A stretch of 7,509 nt of DNA. It comes from Chloroflexota bacterium (GTDB taxonomy: Bacteria > Chloroflexota > Ktedonobacteria > Ktedonobacterales > Ktedonobacteraceae). Shown here one piece after another: positions 1 through 6,527 of the stretch; the stretch's first letter is position 1, and each line of letters starts with the position of its first letter. Location: assembly GCA_021828635.1 (NCBI GenBank), contig JAJZEJ010000556.1, positions 1-7,509 of the forward strand, written 5' to 3'. A program made the position numbers and the translations under genes. Below the pieces are notes generated by a model. That model was not told where the DNA came from. It was given only the letters and a program-made list of their open reading frames with translations, and searched no databases.

Positions 1-1
1 T

Positions 2-1537
2 CTGGGTACCATCTCCTATGCCTCACCAGAACATCTGGGGTCGATCACCGCCCCTGGTCAGAGGCGTAGCGCACAGAATCCCGGTCAACTGGTGCAGACT
101 GATGCCCGCTCCGACATCTACTCACTGGGCGCGACCATGTATCACCTGCTCACCAACTATGAGCCGGACCCGATTCAGACGCCGCCACAGGGTAGCATTT
201 TGGCGAAGAATCCGCGCTTGCGCACCGTTCAGGTTGGCAACAAGATTATCTGCCCGGTTGAGCAGGTTATTATCAAAGCCATGCAACAGAGTCCGGCGCA
301 GCGTTTCCAGAGCGCGGAGGCTATGCGCATGGCGTTGCAACAGTGTCAGCCCGGCAATGTAGCGGCGCGTCAAGCGGCTACGACGATTCAGGTTCCGGCC
401 ATCTCACCTCATGCGACCGTCGTCGTTCCCGCTCCCGTGATGGCAACTGGACTGGTCTGCCCTAAGTGTGGCTTCCAGAATCGCCCCGGTGCCAAATTCT
501 GTAAGCGTGATGGTCAACCACTCCTGGCAGGAGCCAGAACAGTGCCACCACAGGTACGCGCACAGAATGTCGCTCCGGCGCGTGTCGGCGCTGGCATCCA
601 GGCGCGTCCGATTAATCCGCCTATTCAGGCACGGCCCGCGCAACCTGTTCAAGCGCGACCTGCGCAATCAATTAAAGCTCAGCCTGTCACCAATGGGACA
701 ACATCGGCCCGACCATCATTGCCAGCCGCCGTCTCGACTATCGATGCTGGCACGGCCTATCGTCAGGGTTTACAACACCTGAGCAAAAAAGAGTATGTGC
801 AGGCCATCAATATGTTCAAGCTGGCCCAGAATGGCAACACTACCAACGCCACCTACGATCCCGTCTATCAGCTTGGGCGCTCCTATCGTCAATGTGGTCA
901 GTCGCTCAAAGAGAGCGACAAAAAGCGTGCGCGAGAGAACCTGACACTGGCGGCTGAGAAACTGGAGGAAGCTGCACGCTTAAAACCTTCCGCGCTCGAT
1001 GCGCATTTCCAGCTTGGCCTCTGTTACCGCGATCTGGAACTCTATGCGAAGGCATCTAGTGCCTTCAAGAAGGCGTTGGTGCTGGCTCCGCAAGACCCGG
1101 CCATCTACTACCAACTGGGCTTGGCGGCGATGGAGCAAGGCTATAACCGCGAAGCTGAAGCGTACTTTCTGGATGGCTTGAAGATTAATCCCAATCATGC
1201 GTTAATCTTAGTAGCTATTGGGCGTCTCTACATCAAGATGAAGCAGATTCGGCCTGCGATCAGCACGCTTCAGCAGGCTACGCAACAGGATTCCACACTC
1301 TGGGAAGGCTGGTATGAGCTTGGACGCGCACACATGGAGGCACGTGAATGGAAGCTAGCTCTCAGCGCCCTGGAGCAGGCACGGCAGAATAGTCCTGACA
1401 TACCCGACATCTATAGTGCAATGGCGACCTGCTATCTCAAAATGAACAAGAAAGCGGAAGCGCGGCGCATGATAAAAGAGACACTCCAACGCGACCCGAA
1501 TAACGCGGAAGTATTACGTTTGCAGAAACAACTTTAA
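2..1537 (+). CDS. Ser/Thr protein kinase (C-terminal part) with zinc ribbon and TPR array, 5' truncated by window
   Basis: The frame is open from base 2, so the N-lobe and catalytic loop lie outside; 511 residues are visible. Residues 2-11 (GTISYASPEH) match the end of a Hanks-type kinase activation segment, where APE reads SPE. Residues 37-42 (SDIYSLG) are the F-helix, with its invariant Asp at 38. The C-lobe ends near residue 115. A zinc ribbon follows at 153-171: C153, C156, C167, but D170 where a fourth Cys is usual. A linker rich in Pro, Ala, Gln and Arg (175-245) then leads to about six or seven tetratricopeptide repeats (248-510), likely a protein-docking scaffold. The role is phosphorylation of Ser/Thr on cytoplasmic partners; no membrane segment is visible. 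It heads a co-directional set with PP2C, VWA and FHA genes. Any start inside the window, such as GTG at 92, would cut the kinase domain and is unlikely. The family call is firm; the substrate is unknown. Confidence 0.9.
   Translation: MGTISYASPEHLGSITAPGQRRSAQNPGQLVQTDARSDIYSLGATMYHLLTNYEPDPIQTPPQGSILAKNPRLRTVQVGNKIICPVEQVIIKAMQQSPAQRFQSAEAMRMALQQCQPGNVAARQAATTIQVPAISPHATVVVPAPVMATGLVCPKCGFQNRPGAKFCKRDGQPLLAGARTVPPQVRAQNVAPARVGAGIQARPINPPIQARPAQPVQARPAQSIKAQPVTNGTTSARPSLPAAVSTIDAGTAYRQGLQHLSKKEYVQAINMFKLAQNGNTTNATYDPVYQLGRSYRQCGQSLKESDKKRARENLTLAAEKLEEAARLKPSALDAHFQLGLCYRDLELYAKASSAFKKALVLAPQDPAIYYQLGLAAMEQGYNREAEAYFLDGLKINPNHALILVAIGRLYIKMKQIRPAISTLQQATQQDSTLWEGWYELGRAHMEAREWKLALSALEQARQNSPDIPDIYSAMATCYLKMNKKAEARRMIKETLQRDPNNAEVLRLQKQL
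596..685 (+). repeat. In-frame QARP-type linker repeat in the kinase gene
   Basis: Four imperfect units encode IQARPINPP, IQARPAQP, VQARPAQS and IKAQP, with a period of 8-9 codons (residues 199-228 of the visible protein). The codons differ between units (caggcgcgt, caggcacgg, caagcgcga), so the protein pattern is better kept than the DNA. It forms a flexible, positively charged spacer between the zinc ribbon and the TPR array. Confidence 0.7.
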
Positions 1538-1563
1538 GATAGATTATTCTAATAAAACATTTT

Positions 1564-1572
1564 GAAGGAGGG
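1564..1572 (+). promoter_or_regulatory. Ribosome binding site fixing the PP2C start
   Basis: GAAGGAGGG is a near-complete Shine-Dalgarno sequence. It lies about 5 nt before ATG at 1577. An in-frame TTG at 1562 overlaps the site itself and so cannot be the start; the ATG puts the first zinc-ribbon Cys at residue 3. Confidence 0.85.
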
Positions 1573-1576
1573 CAGG

Positions 1577-3382
1577 ATGCTCTGTCCGTCATGTCATACA
1601 GAAAACCGTGAGAACGCCCGCTTCTGTAAAGGTTGCGGTCGCTCCCTGATAACAGAACAGCAGCCCACGGCATCTACTGAGCCAACTGCATCAGCGACAA
1701 GCAGCGCACCGGTCACTACTGCCGAGGCCAGCGAGTCGCAAGCTGCTACACCAGCTACATCAGCACAGGTAGCGGAACAGGCAGAGCAGGTGGCCGCGCA
1801 CGAGCCAGCCGCGACCAATGGCAATAACGTGCCAGTGGATGATATTAGTCTGGCACCAACGCAGATACTCACACCAGCAGAAATGGTGGCTTATCATGTG
1901 CGTCGCTGGCAGCAAGAGGCCGAAAACGAGGCCGAGGATACTGCTGATGATTCTGGAGATGCTGAGATTGAGGCTACCGAAAACGGCATCACTGATATTG
2001 CCGATCAACCCACTATCACGGTGCCAACCGATGCCGCCAATGCATCCTCTACCTCTGATTCTGATGAATTGTCCCCTGTTGAACCCGACAAACCCCCCTT
2101 TGTCGAACCAGACGCATCACCTCCTGCCGAACCCGACGAACCGGCCAGTGGACACGATACATCGGTCCCTACAGAGGATGAAGGGGTAGAAAGCCAGCCA
2201 ACCGCCGAAGGTGAAGATGTAAACACATCACCATTGCTTGAGGTTGGCGCGACCATCAATGGGCGCTATGAGGTCGTGCAGGTGGTTAGTAACGATGAGC
2301 ATGAACATGTCTATCAGGTTGTGGACCACCAGGGCTATCAGCGTTGCTGGAACTGCGGCTCGGAACAGAATGCCGAGGGTGACGAGTTCTGCATCGATTG
2401 CGGAGCCGAACTGCTGAATATCGAATACACCATGCACGAGTACGACGCCACCGGCACTACCAGCACGAACGACGACGCGCATGTCCTGCTTGGTCAGATT
2501 GTTAATACCTTCGTCGATCAGGGCTGTACCTACGTTATAGAACAACCGCACATCTCTCAGCCGCTCTTCCCCAACGGTGTTCATCTGCTGGCTGCCACTG
2601 ACTCGGATGCCGGAATGCTGCGGCGCGGCGATCCTAACGAGGATAGCACACTGGTCTTGCAGCTGCAACGCATTCACGAATCCATTGCCGCGCCGGTCGG
2701 CATCTTTATTGTGGCCGATGGTATGGGTGGTCACGACGACGGTCAGGGAGCAAGTCGCATGACCATCAACGTCATCGCCGAACGCATCACACGCGCACTG
2801 TTGATGGAACCATTGGAGACCGAGAAAGCTGGCGAGCAGACAAAAGAACTGACGGAAGACGACCTGATTGACACTTTCAAAGGAGCCATTCAGGATGCCA
2901 ACCTGGCGCTTTGTCAGGATAATCAGCGCCATAAGACCGATAAGGGTTCGACCGTAACCGGTTTTATGATCGTGGGCGAGCATGCGTACATTATCAACGT
3001 TGGCGACAGTCGCACGTATATGTTACGCGATGGTAAGCTGTACCAACTCACTAATGATCATTCCCTGGTTAGCCAATTGGTTGCCAGTGGTCTGATTGAG
3101 CCTGATGACATCTATACGCATCCACAGCGTAGCCAGATTTTCCGCAGCCTGGGGGATAAGCCAAACGTGCAGGTAGACGACTTCAAACAGCAGCTTCACC
3201 CTGGCGACATTCTCCTCAGTTGCTGCGATGGCCTGTGGGAAATGATACGCAATCCACAGATTACAGAGATACTAGTGAACGCGCCAGACCCACAAACGGC
3301 CTGTACGCAATTGATTGATGCCGCGAATACCAACGGTGGCGAAGATAATATCAGCGCCGTCGTCGTTTTTGTGCGCGGATAG
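1577..3382 (+). CDS. PP2C-family Ser/Thr protein phosphatase with two zinc ribbons
   Basis: Predicted 601-residue, metal-dependent (Mn/Mg) phosphatase that would reverse the neighbouring kinase's phosphorylation. An N-terminal zinc ribbon has C3, C6, C17 and C20. Residues 24-220 are an acidic, low-complexity linker. Residues 230-330 start like a kinase N-lobe (GRYEVVQVV, then VYQVVD) but hold a second zinc ribbon with C257, C260, C272 and C275. The PP2C domain runs from about 345 to 601: PNEDS (N354, D356), VADGMGGHDDGQGAS (D381), a GSTVTG strand, NVGDSRTY, CCDGLW (D551) and GGEDN (D590). All the metal-binding Asp positions I expect are present, so it is predicted active. The SDG motif reads CDG. 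The gene starts 39 nt after the kinase stop and is probably co-transcribed. No signal peptide or membrane helix is visible. The family call is near certain; the function of the middle segment is inferred. Confidence 0.95.
   Translation: MLCPSCHTENRENARFCKGCGRSLITEQQPTASTEPTASATSSAPVTTAEASESQAATPATSAQVAEQAEQVAAHEPAATNGNNVPVDDISLAPTQILTPAEMVAYHVRRWQQEAENEAEDTADDSGDAEIEATENGITDIADQPTITVPTDAANASSTSDSDELSPVEPDKPPFVEPDASPPAEPDEPASGHDTSVPTEDEGVESQPTAEGEDVNTSPLLEVGATINGRYEVVQVVSNDEHEHVYQVVDHQGYQRCWNCGSEQNAEGDEFCIDCGAELLNIEYTMHEYDATGTTSTNDDAHVLLGQIVNTFVDQGCTYVIEQPHISQPLFPNGVHLLAATDSDAGMLRRGDPNEDSTLVLQLQRIHESIAAPVGIFIVADGMGGHDDGQGASRMTINVIAERITRALLMEPLETEKAGEQTKELTEDDLIDTFKGAIQDANLALCQDNQRHKTDKGSTVTGFMIVGEHAYIINVGDSRTYMLRDGKLYQLTNDHSLVSQLVASGLIEPDDIYTHPQRSQIFRSLGDKPNVQVDDFKQQLHPGDILLSCCDGLWEMIRNPQITEILVNAPDPQTACTQLIDAANTNGGEDNISAVVVFVRG
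2078..2149 (+). repeat. Three tandem 24-bp units encoding [VA]EPD octapeptides
   Basis: Three consecutive 8-codon units encode VEPDKPPF, VEPDASPP and AEPDEPAS (residues 168-191 of the PP2C protein). The GAACCCGAC core is kept in units 1 and 3, with one base changed in unit 2, so this looks like an in-frame tandem duplication. It extends the acidic, proline-rich linker. Confidence 0.75.
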
Positions 3383-3425
3383 TTGCAGTTGTGGGCAGTT
3401 CAAGAGGCGCTCACATGATCTCGCA

Positions 3426-3434
3426 TGATATACT
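3426..3434 (+). promoter_or_regulatory. Possible extended -10 promoter before the VWA gene
   Basis: TGATATACT fits an extended -10 (TGn plus TATACT) inside the 85-nt gap between the PP2C and VWA genes, 34 nt before the start codon. No good -35 hexamer lies 16-18 nt upstream. It could be an internal promoter adding VWA and FHA expression to read-through from upstream. Confidence 0.3.
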
Positions 3435-3467
3435 AGAGCAAGCCGAACGCGAAAGGAGTACATAGCT

Positions 3468-4748
3468 ATGCCCGGAGAGGTAACGCTGGCACACCAGTTA
3501 GGAAAGGACTATATGCCGGTCACTGGTGGCAGTCAGCTCGCATATGTTTTATTGGAGGCCAAAACCACCGATGTGATGGCACAGGTGCGCATGCCCTTAA
3601 ATGTGGCCCTGGTGATCGACCATTCCGGTTCGATGAAGGGTGCGAAACTGTTAAATGTCCGCGAAGCCGTCAAGACCGTGCTTGATAACCTGGAAGCAAC
3701 TGACTACATCTCAGTGGTGATCTTTGACGATACCGCCCAGGTGATTATCCCTTCCATGCCTGCCAACGACAAACCCGGCATGAAGGCGGCCATTGATCGC
3801 ATTCAGGATGCCGGTGGTACCACCATGTCACTCGGCATGGAACTCGGCCTTAACGAACTGCGGCGCTGGAATATTCCCAATGCCATCAAACGCATGATCG
3901 TTCTCACCGATGGCGTGACCTATGGTGATACACAGAAATGCCGCATGCTTGCCAGAGAAGCCACCGGACAGGGCGTGACTATCTCGACGCTAGGTATCGG
4001 CCAAGATTGGGATGAAAGCCTGCTCGACGACATTGGCACGCTGAGCGGTGGCAACCCCTCTGAGTTTATTCGCAACCCCGGTGATGCCATGAGCATCTTC
4101 CAGCAGCAATATCAGAGCGCCGTCGCCGTCGCGGTCCGCAACGCGACCTTGACCTTGCGCCTGCCAACCGGTGTCACACCGCGCAAAGCCGTCAAAGTGT
4201 TACCACTGATCCGCGACGTAGACCCGTCGGCGCTTTCTGACCGCCAGGTAGTGGTGCCGTTGGGCGACTTAGAGAAAGATACGCCCATCTCGGTGCTGGT
4301 CGAGCTGATGCTTGACCCACGTCCCGCCGGTCTCTTCCGCATCGCGCAGGCCGAATTGAGCTATGATGTACCCGTTGCCAATCTGGTCGGCGAACGTGTG
4401 CGCGACGAGATCAAAGTTACCTTTACGAATGATGCCAATATGGCTGCGCAGGTTAACGCACTGGTCATGAATTTTGCTGAGAAGTCCAATGCTAACCGCC
4501 TCGTGACCCGTGTGTTGGACGAATATAAGCGCACCGGCAAGGTCACGACACGCCTGGCTCCCAACGTCACTCGTGTACTAGACGAGGAGACACAGAATGC
4601 ACTTGAGCAGATGAATCAGGGGCAACAGGTTTCACAAGATCAAATTAAATCCATTGGCAATAAGACACGCAAACTTACTCAAAGACTCGACGATATTCTG
4701 CCTTACAGTACGTACACTACGGGCATGCATATTCTGCCCCAAACATAG
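3468..4748 (+). CDS. VWA-domain protein with intact MIDAS motif
   Basis: 426-residue, probably cytoplasmic protein. The von Willebrand factor A domain covers about residues 42-220. Its metal-ion-dependent adhesion site is complete: D51-x-S53-x-S55 (DHSGS), a Thr at 118/119 (GGTT) and D148 (LTDG), so metal-dependent protein binding is expected. A beta-rich region follows (about 220-325), then a helical tail (330-426) holding two TRVLDE copies and a TRKLTQRL segment rich in Thr. No signal peptide or membrane anchor is seen. The start is ATG 3468, with AAAGGAG at 3452-3458, 9 nt upstream. Its place between PP2C and FHA genes suggests an adaptor or scaffold whose C-terminal Thr residues could be phosphorylated by the kinase and read by the FHA protein; that link is inference. 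The binding partner is unknown. Confidence 0.93.
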   Translation: MPGEVTLAHQLGKDYMPVTGGSQLAYVLLEAKTTDVMAQVRMPLNVALVIDHSGSMKGAKLLNVREAVKTVLDNLEATDYISVVIFDDTAQVIIPSMPANDKPGMKAAIDRIQDAGGTTMSLGMELGLNELRRWNIPNAIKRMIVLTDGVTYGDTQKCRMLAREATGQGVTISTLGIGQDWDESLLDDIGTLSGGNPSEFIRNPGDAMSIFQQQYQSAVAVAVRNATLTLRLPTGVTPRKAVKVLPLIRDVDPSALSDRQVVVPLGDLEKDTPISVLVELMLDPRPAGLFRIAQAELSYDVPVANLVGERVRDEIKVTFTNDANMAAQVNALVMNFAEKSNANRLVTRVLDEYKRTGKVTTRLAPNVTRVLDEETQNALEQMNQGQQVSQDQIKSIGNKTRKLTQRLDDILPYSTYTTGMHILPQT

Positions 4749-4808
4749 ATACAACAATACTGCACGAGCGTGAATCTTCTAACACGTCTCAAGAAAGGAT
4801 AAAAAACG

Positions 4809-5432
4809 ATGTCTATCAAATGTTCACTCGGCCACGATAATCCCGATGGCTCGGCCTTCTGTGATGAATGCGGTGAGCCGCTCAATGCCGCTCCCGCCGT
4901 TGCCACCGCACCAGCGCCTGTTGCTCCCATGTCAACTGCGACGGTCAGTTGTCCATCCTGCGGAGCCAGCAATCCAGCTGGTGAGGCTTTCTGCTCCAAC
5001 TGCGGCCAGAGCTTGCTAGCTGGCGCACCAGTAGCCGCCGCGCCAGATGTATCAGTCGCACCCGTGGCGCAGGCTCCAGTTGCTGCTGCGCCGGTAGCCG
5101 CACCTGCCATGACGGCTCGCCTGATCGTGGAGGCCGATAACCAGGAATTTGACCTGAGCGGCAAGGACAATATCACGATTGGGCGTGAGGATGCTGTCAG
5201 CAACATCTACCCGGATGTTGACATGACTCCGCACGGCGGCGAAGAGGGCGGCGTCTCACGTCTGCACGCCCGCATCTTCCAGGAGAACGGCCAGTATATG
5301 ATCGAGGACGAGAACAGTACCAACTTCACCTTCGTGAACCGCCAGCGTCTCGCCCCCAAAACCCCCACGCCCCTCAATGATAACGATGAGGTACGCCTGG
5401 GCCGCGTCATGCTGCGCTTCAAGACGGCGTAG
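4809..5432 (+). CDS. FHA-domain protein with two N-terminal zinc ribbons
   Basis: 207 residues. Zinc ribbon 1 uses C5, H9, C18 and C21, so His takes the second ligand place. Zinc ribbon 2 uses C48, C51, C62 and C65. An Ala/Pro/Val linker (71-100) leads to a forkhead-associated domain (about 102-207). Its hallmarks are IGRE (G125-R126), SRLHA (S150-R151, H153) and STNFTFVN (N172, N177). FHA domains bind phosphothreonine peptides through these loops, so this is the likely reader of marks set by the kinase. The usual NGT reads NFT, which may alter the peptide-binding loop. An insertion rich in Gly and Glu (GGEEGG) precedes the SRLH loop. The start is ATG 4809, with AAAGGA at 4794-4799 and a 9-nt spacer. 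It is the last gene of the co-directional set, 60 nt after VWA and before a hairpin terminator. The ligand is not identifiable from sequence. Confidence 0.93.
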   Translation: MSIKCSLGHDNPDGSAFCDECGEPLNAAPAVATAPAPVAPMSTATVSCPSCGASNPAGEAFCSNCGQSLLAGAPVAAAPDVSVAPVAQAPVAAAPVAAPAMTARLIVEADNQEFDLSGKDNITIGREDAVSNIYPDVDMTPHGGEEGGVSRLHARIFQENGQYMIEDENSTNFTFVNRQRLAPKTPTPLNDNDEVRLGRVMLRFKTA

Positions 5433-5464
5433 GCACATGACAATCAAACGATGAGCAGTAAACA

Positions 5465-5495
5465 AAGCATGGCACTCCTCGTGGGTGCCATGCTT
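5465..5495. terminator. Hairpin terminator between convergent FHA and pseudokinase genes
   Basis: An 11-bp perfect stem (AAGCATGGCAC pairing with GTGCCATGCTT) can be extended by a T-G and a C-G pair, leaving a 5-nt loop. It sits 32 nt after the FHA stop and 26 nt past the minus-strand kinase stop. The minus-strand side is followed by TGTTTAC, the plus side has little T, so it may act better on the minus transcript. Its core resembles the hairpin at 7036-7079. Confidence 0.75.
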
Positions 5496-5521
5496 CGGGT
5501 ATAATGCCATGTTACGGACGG

Positions 5522-6292
5522 TTAGAACCCCTCAGCTTTGCCAAACTCTTCCAAAACCCGTGCCAGTTGATTACCGTCACTGTATCGATTCTCTGGCGCT
5601 TTTTCGAGGCAAAGCAGGATAATCTTTTCCAGTGCAGGGGGAACAGTGGGATTGAGTTGGCTGGGCGGTATCGGCTGATCGTGGATGTGTTGCATGGCAA
5701 TGGCTACAGGCGTATCACCCTCAAATGTTCTGCGGCCTGCCAGCATCTCATACATGAGATTACCGAGCGCATAGATGTCGGTGGCGGGACTGGTCGGTTC
5801 GCCTTGCAACTGCTCAGGAGTATGTGATGGCTCGGAGCCGAGGCCAAAGTCCGTCAGCTTGATCGAGCCATCACGGCCTATCAGGATATTCGGCGTTAGT
5901 ACATAGCCGTGTATGATGCCACGACGATGGGCAGCGCCCAGACCCATTGCGACATCATGCGCAATGATGAGCGTGCGTTCCACATCCAGAATATGCCGTG
6001 AACGGAGATAGCGGCGCAGGTCGGAACCATCGATCAACTCCATGACAACGAAATAACGGCCATCGGCCTGCCCATAGTCGTAAACCTGCACGATGTTGGG
6101 ATGTGAGAGGGTCATTGCCGCCTGCATACCTTGCTCAATGCGCGTCATCAGCGTAGGGCTAGTACTGCATGTTTCATGGAAAATTTTGATAGCTACGACG
6201 CGGTTCAGCACAGTATCTTGACCTCGATAGAGCGTGGATATACCTTTTTTCCCTAAAATCTTCTCTGCCAGGTAACGCTTTTTCAAAAACAT
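5522..6292 (-). CDS. Predicted Ser/Thr pseudokinase (Hanks-type fold, degenerate active site)
   Basis: 256 residues, essentially one kinase domain with no sensor or membrane segment. Fold landmarks are clear: VAIK (K36), HPNIVQVYDYG (64-74), VVMELIDGSDL hinge (82-92), DFG (D148-G150), PEQ (159-161), TDIYALG (D172) and a final ENRYSDG (R236). Key catalytic positions are changed. The glycine loop is GKKGIS (14-19). The alpha-C Glu position is Gly 55. HRDLKPxN reads HGYVLTPN (128-135), so catalytic Asp becomes Tyr 130 and the loop Lys becomes Leu 132, while N135 stays. The activation segment is very short. It may bind nucleotide through K36, N135 and D148 but is unlikely to transfer phosphate by the usual mechanism; an allosteric or scaffold role for the nearby kinase module is inferred. 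The start is ATG 6292, with GAGAGG 8 nt upstream; an in-frame ATG at 6388 lies inside the promoter. It converges on the FHA gene. Confidence 0.92.
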   Translation of the reverse strand: MFLKKRYLAEKILGKKGISTLYRGQDTVLNRVVAIKIFHETCSTSPTLMTRIEQGMQAAMTLSHPNIVQVYDYGQADGRYFVVMELIDGSDLRRYLRSRHILDVERTLIIAHDVAMGLGAAHRRGIIHGYVLTPNILIGRDGSIKLTDFGLGSEPSHTPEQLQGEPTSPATDIYALGNLMYEMLAGRRTFEGDTPVAIAMQHIHDQPIPPSQLNPTVPPALEKIILLCLEKAPENRYSDGNQLARVLEEFGKAEGF

Positions 6293-6300
6293 GATGGTTG

Positions 6301-6306
6301 CCTCTC
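6301..6306 (-). promoter_or_regulatory. Ribosome binding site of the pseudokinase gene
   Basis: GAGAGG on the minus strand, 8 nt before ATG at 6292. It decides the start in favour of 6292, whose product begins with MFLKKRYLAEKILG, the normal beginning of a kinase domain. Confidence 0.75.
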
Positions 6307-6358
6307 TTCTTAGAAAAATTGAGGAAAACACGCCTGAAAATGTCCCATTAAGAAATGT

Positions 6359-6388
6359 AGTATATCTTACAGAAAAGGCATCTGACAA
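6359..6388 (-). promoter_or_regulatory. Sigma70-type promoter of the pseudokinase gene
   Basis: On the minus strand a -35 TTGTCA (6388-6383; 5/6 match) and a -10 TATACT (6364-6359; 5/6 match) are 18 nt apart. Transcription would begin near 6352, giving a leader of about 60 nt before ATG 6292. The ATG at 6388 coincides with the -35 box and so would not be in the transcript. Confidence 0.65.
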
Positions 6389-6398
6389 ATTTATGGCA

Positions 6399-6456
6399 TG
6401 GACGCGGTGAACCGGTCCCTACACAAACATGGTGGACGTGGTGAACCGGTCCCTAC
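6399..6456. repeat. Two direct copies of a 24-nt intergenic repeat
   Basis: Unit 1 is 6399-6422 and unit 2 is 6433-6456, separated by 10 nt. They are identical except at position 7 (GACGCGG versus GACGTGG). Each has the core GTGAACCGGTCCCTAC with a palindromic ACCGGT. They lie between the divergent promoters of the pseudokinase and the zinc-ribbon/coiled-coil gene. Similar short repeats are, to my memory, scattered in Chloroflexi genomes, so this may be a dispersed repeat family rather than an operator. Confidence 0.85.
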
Positions 6457-6477
6457 CTTTGCGTCTGGTTTATGGTA

Positions 6478-6483
6478 TATACT
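6478..6483 (+). promoter_or_regulatory. Possible -10 box before the zinc-ribbon/coiled-coil gene
   Basis: TATACT lies 45 nt before ATG 6528 in an AT-rich patch (TATGGTATATACTG). No recognisable -35 is present at the normal spacing, where repeat unit 2 ends. The position in the divergent intergenic region makes a promoter here likely, but the exact box is uncertain. Confidence 0.4.
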
Positions 6484-6514
6484 GAACATGTACACCGTAT
6501 TGCTACAACACTTT

Positions 6515-6520
6515 GAGGAG
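6515..6520 (+). promoter_or_regulatory. Ribosome binding site choosing ATG 6528
   Basis: GAGGAG is followed by two in-frame ATGs, at 6522 and 6528. The first is only 1 nt away, too close; the second is 7 nt away and gives a product starting MFCAKCG, like the other zinc-ribbon proteins here. Confidence 0.75.
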
Positions 6521-6527
6521 TATGTGT

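Noticed and set aside
901..919. GTCGCTC/GAGCGAC hairpin followed by an A run
   Set aside because: It lies inside the kinase TPR coding region and encodes ordinary helix residues; no reason to call a terminator.
1520..1550. Promoter TTGCAG / TATTCT before the PP2C gene
   Set aside because: Spacer of 19 nt and weak hexamers overlapping the kinase stop; read-through from upstream is simpler.
2228..2983. 251-residue open frame on the minus strand
   Set aside because: It is fully antisense to the PP2C gene, whose motifs and codon pattern are clear; no recognisable domain or RBS.
4703..5206. 167-residue Ala/Thr/Gly-rich minus-strand open frame
   Set aside because: Antisense to the zinc ribbons and Ala/Pro linker of the FHA gene; low complexity is a by-product of that coding.
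2..5432. Type VI secretion phosphorylation cluster (PpkA/PppA/Fha)
   Set aside because: Domain kinds are similar, but no secretion structural gene is visible, the proteins lack membrane anchors, and zinc-ribbon architectures differ.
6293..6388. Upstream extension of the pseudokinase to an ATG at 6388 (32 extra residues)
   Set aside because: The extension overlaps the -35 and -10 boxes, has no RBS, and the kinase domain begins at the ATG at 6292, which has a good RBS.
6399..6456. CRISPR array
   Set aside because: Only two units with a 10-nt spacer and no cas genes.
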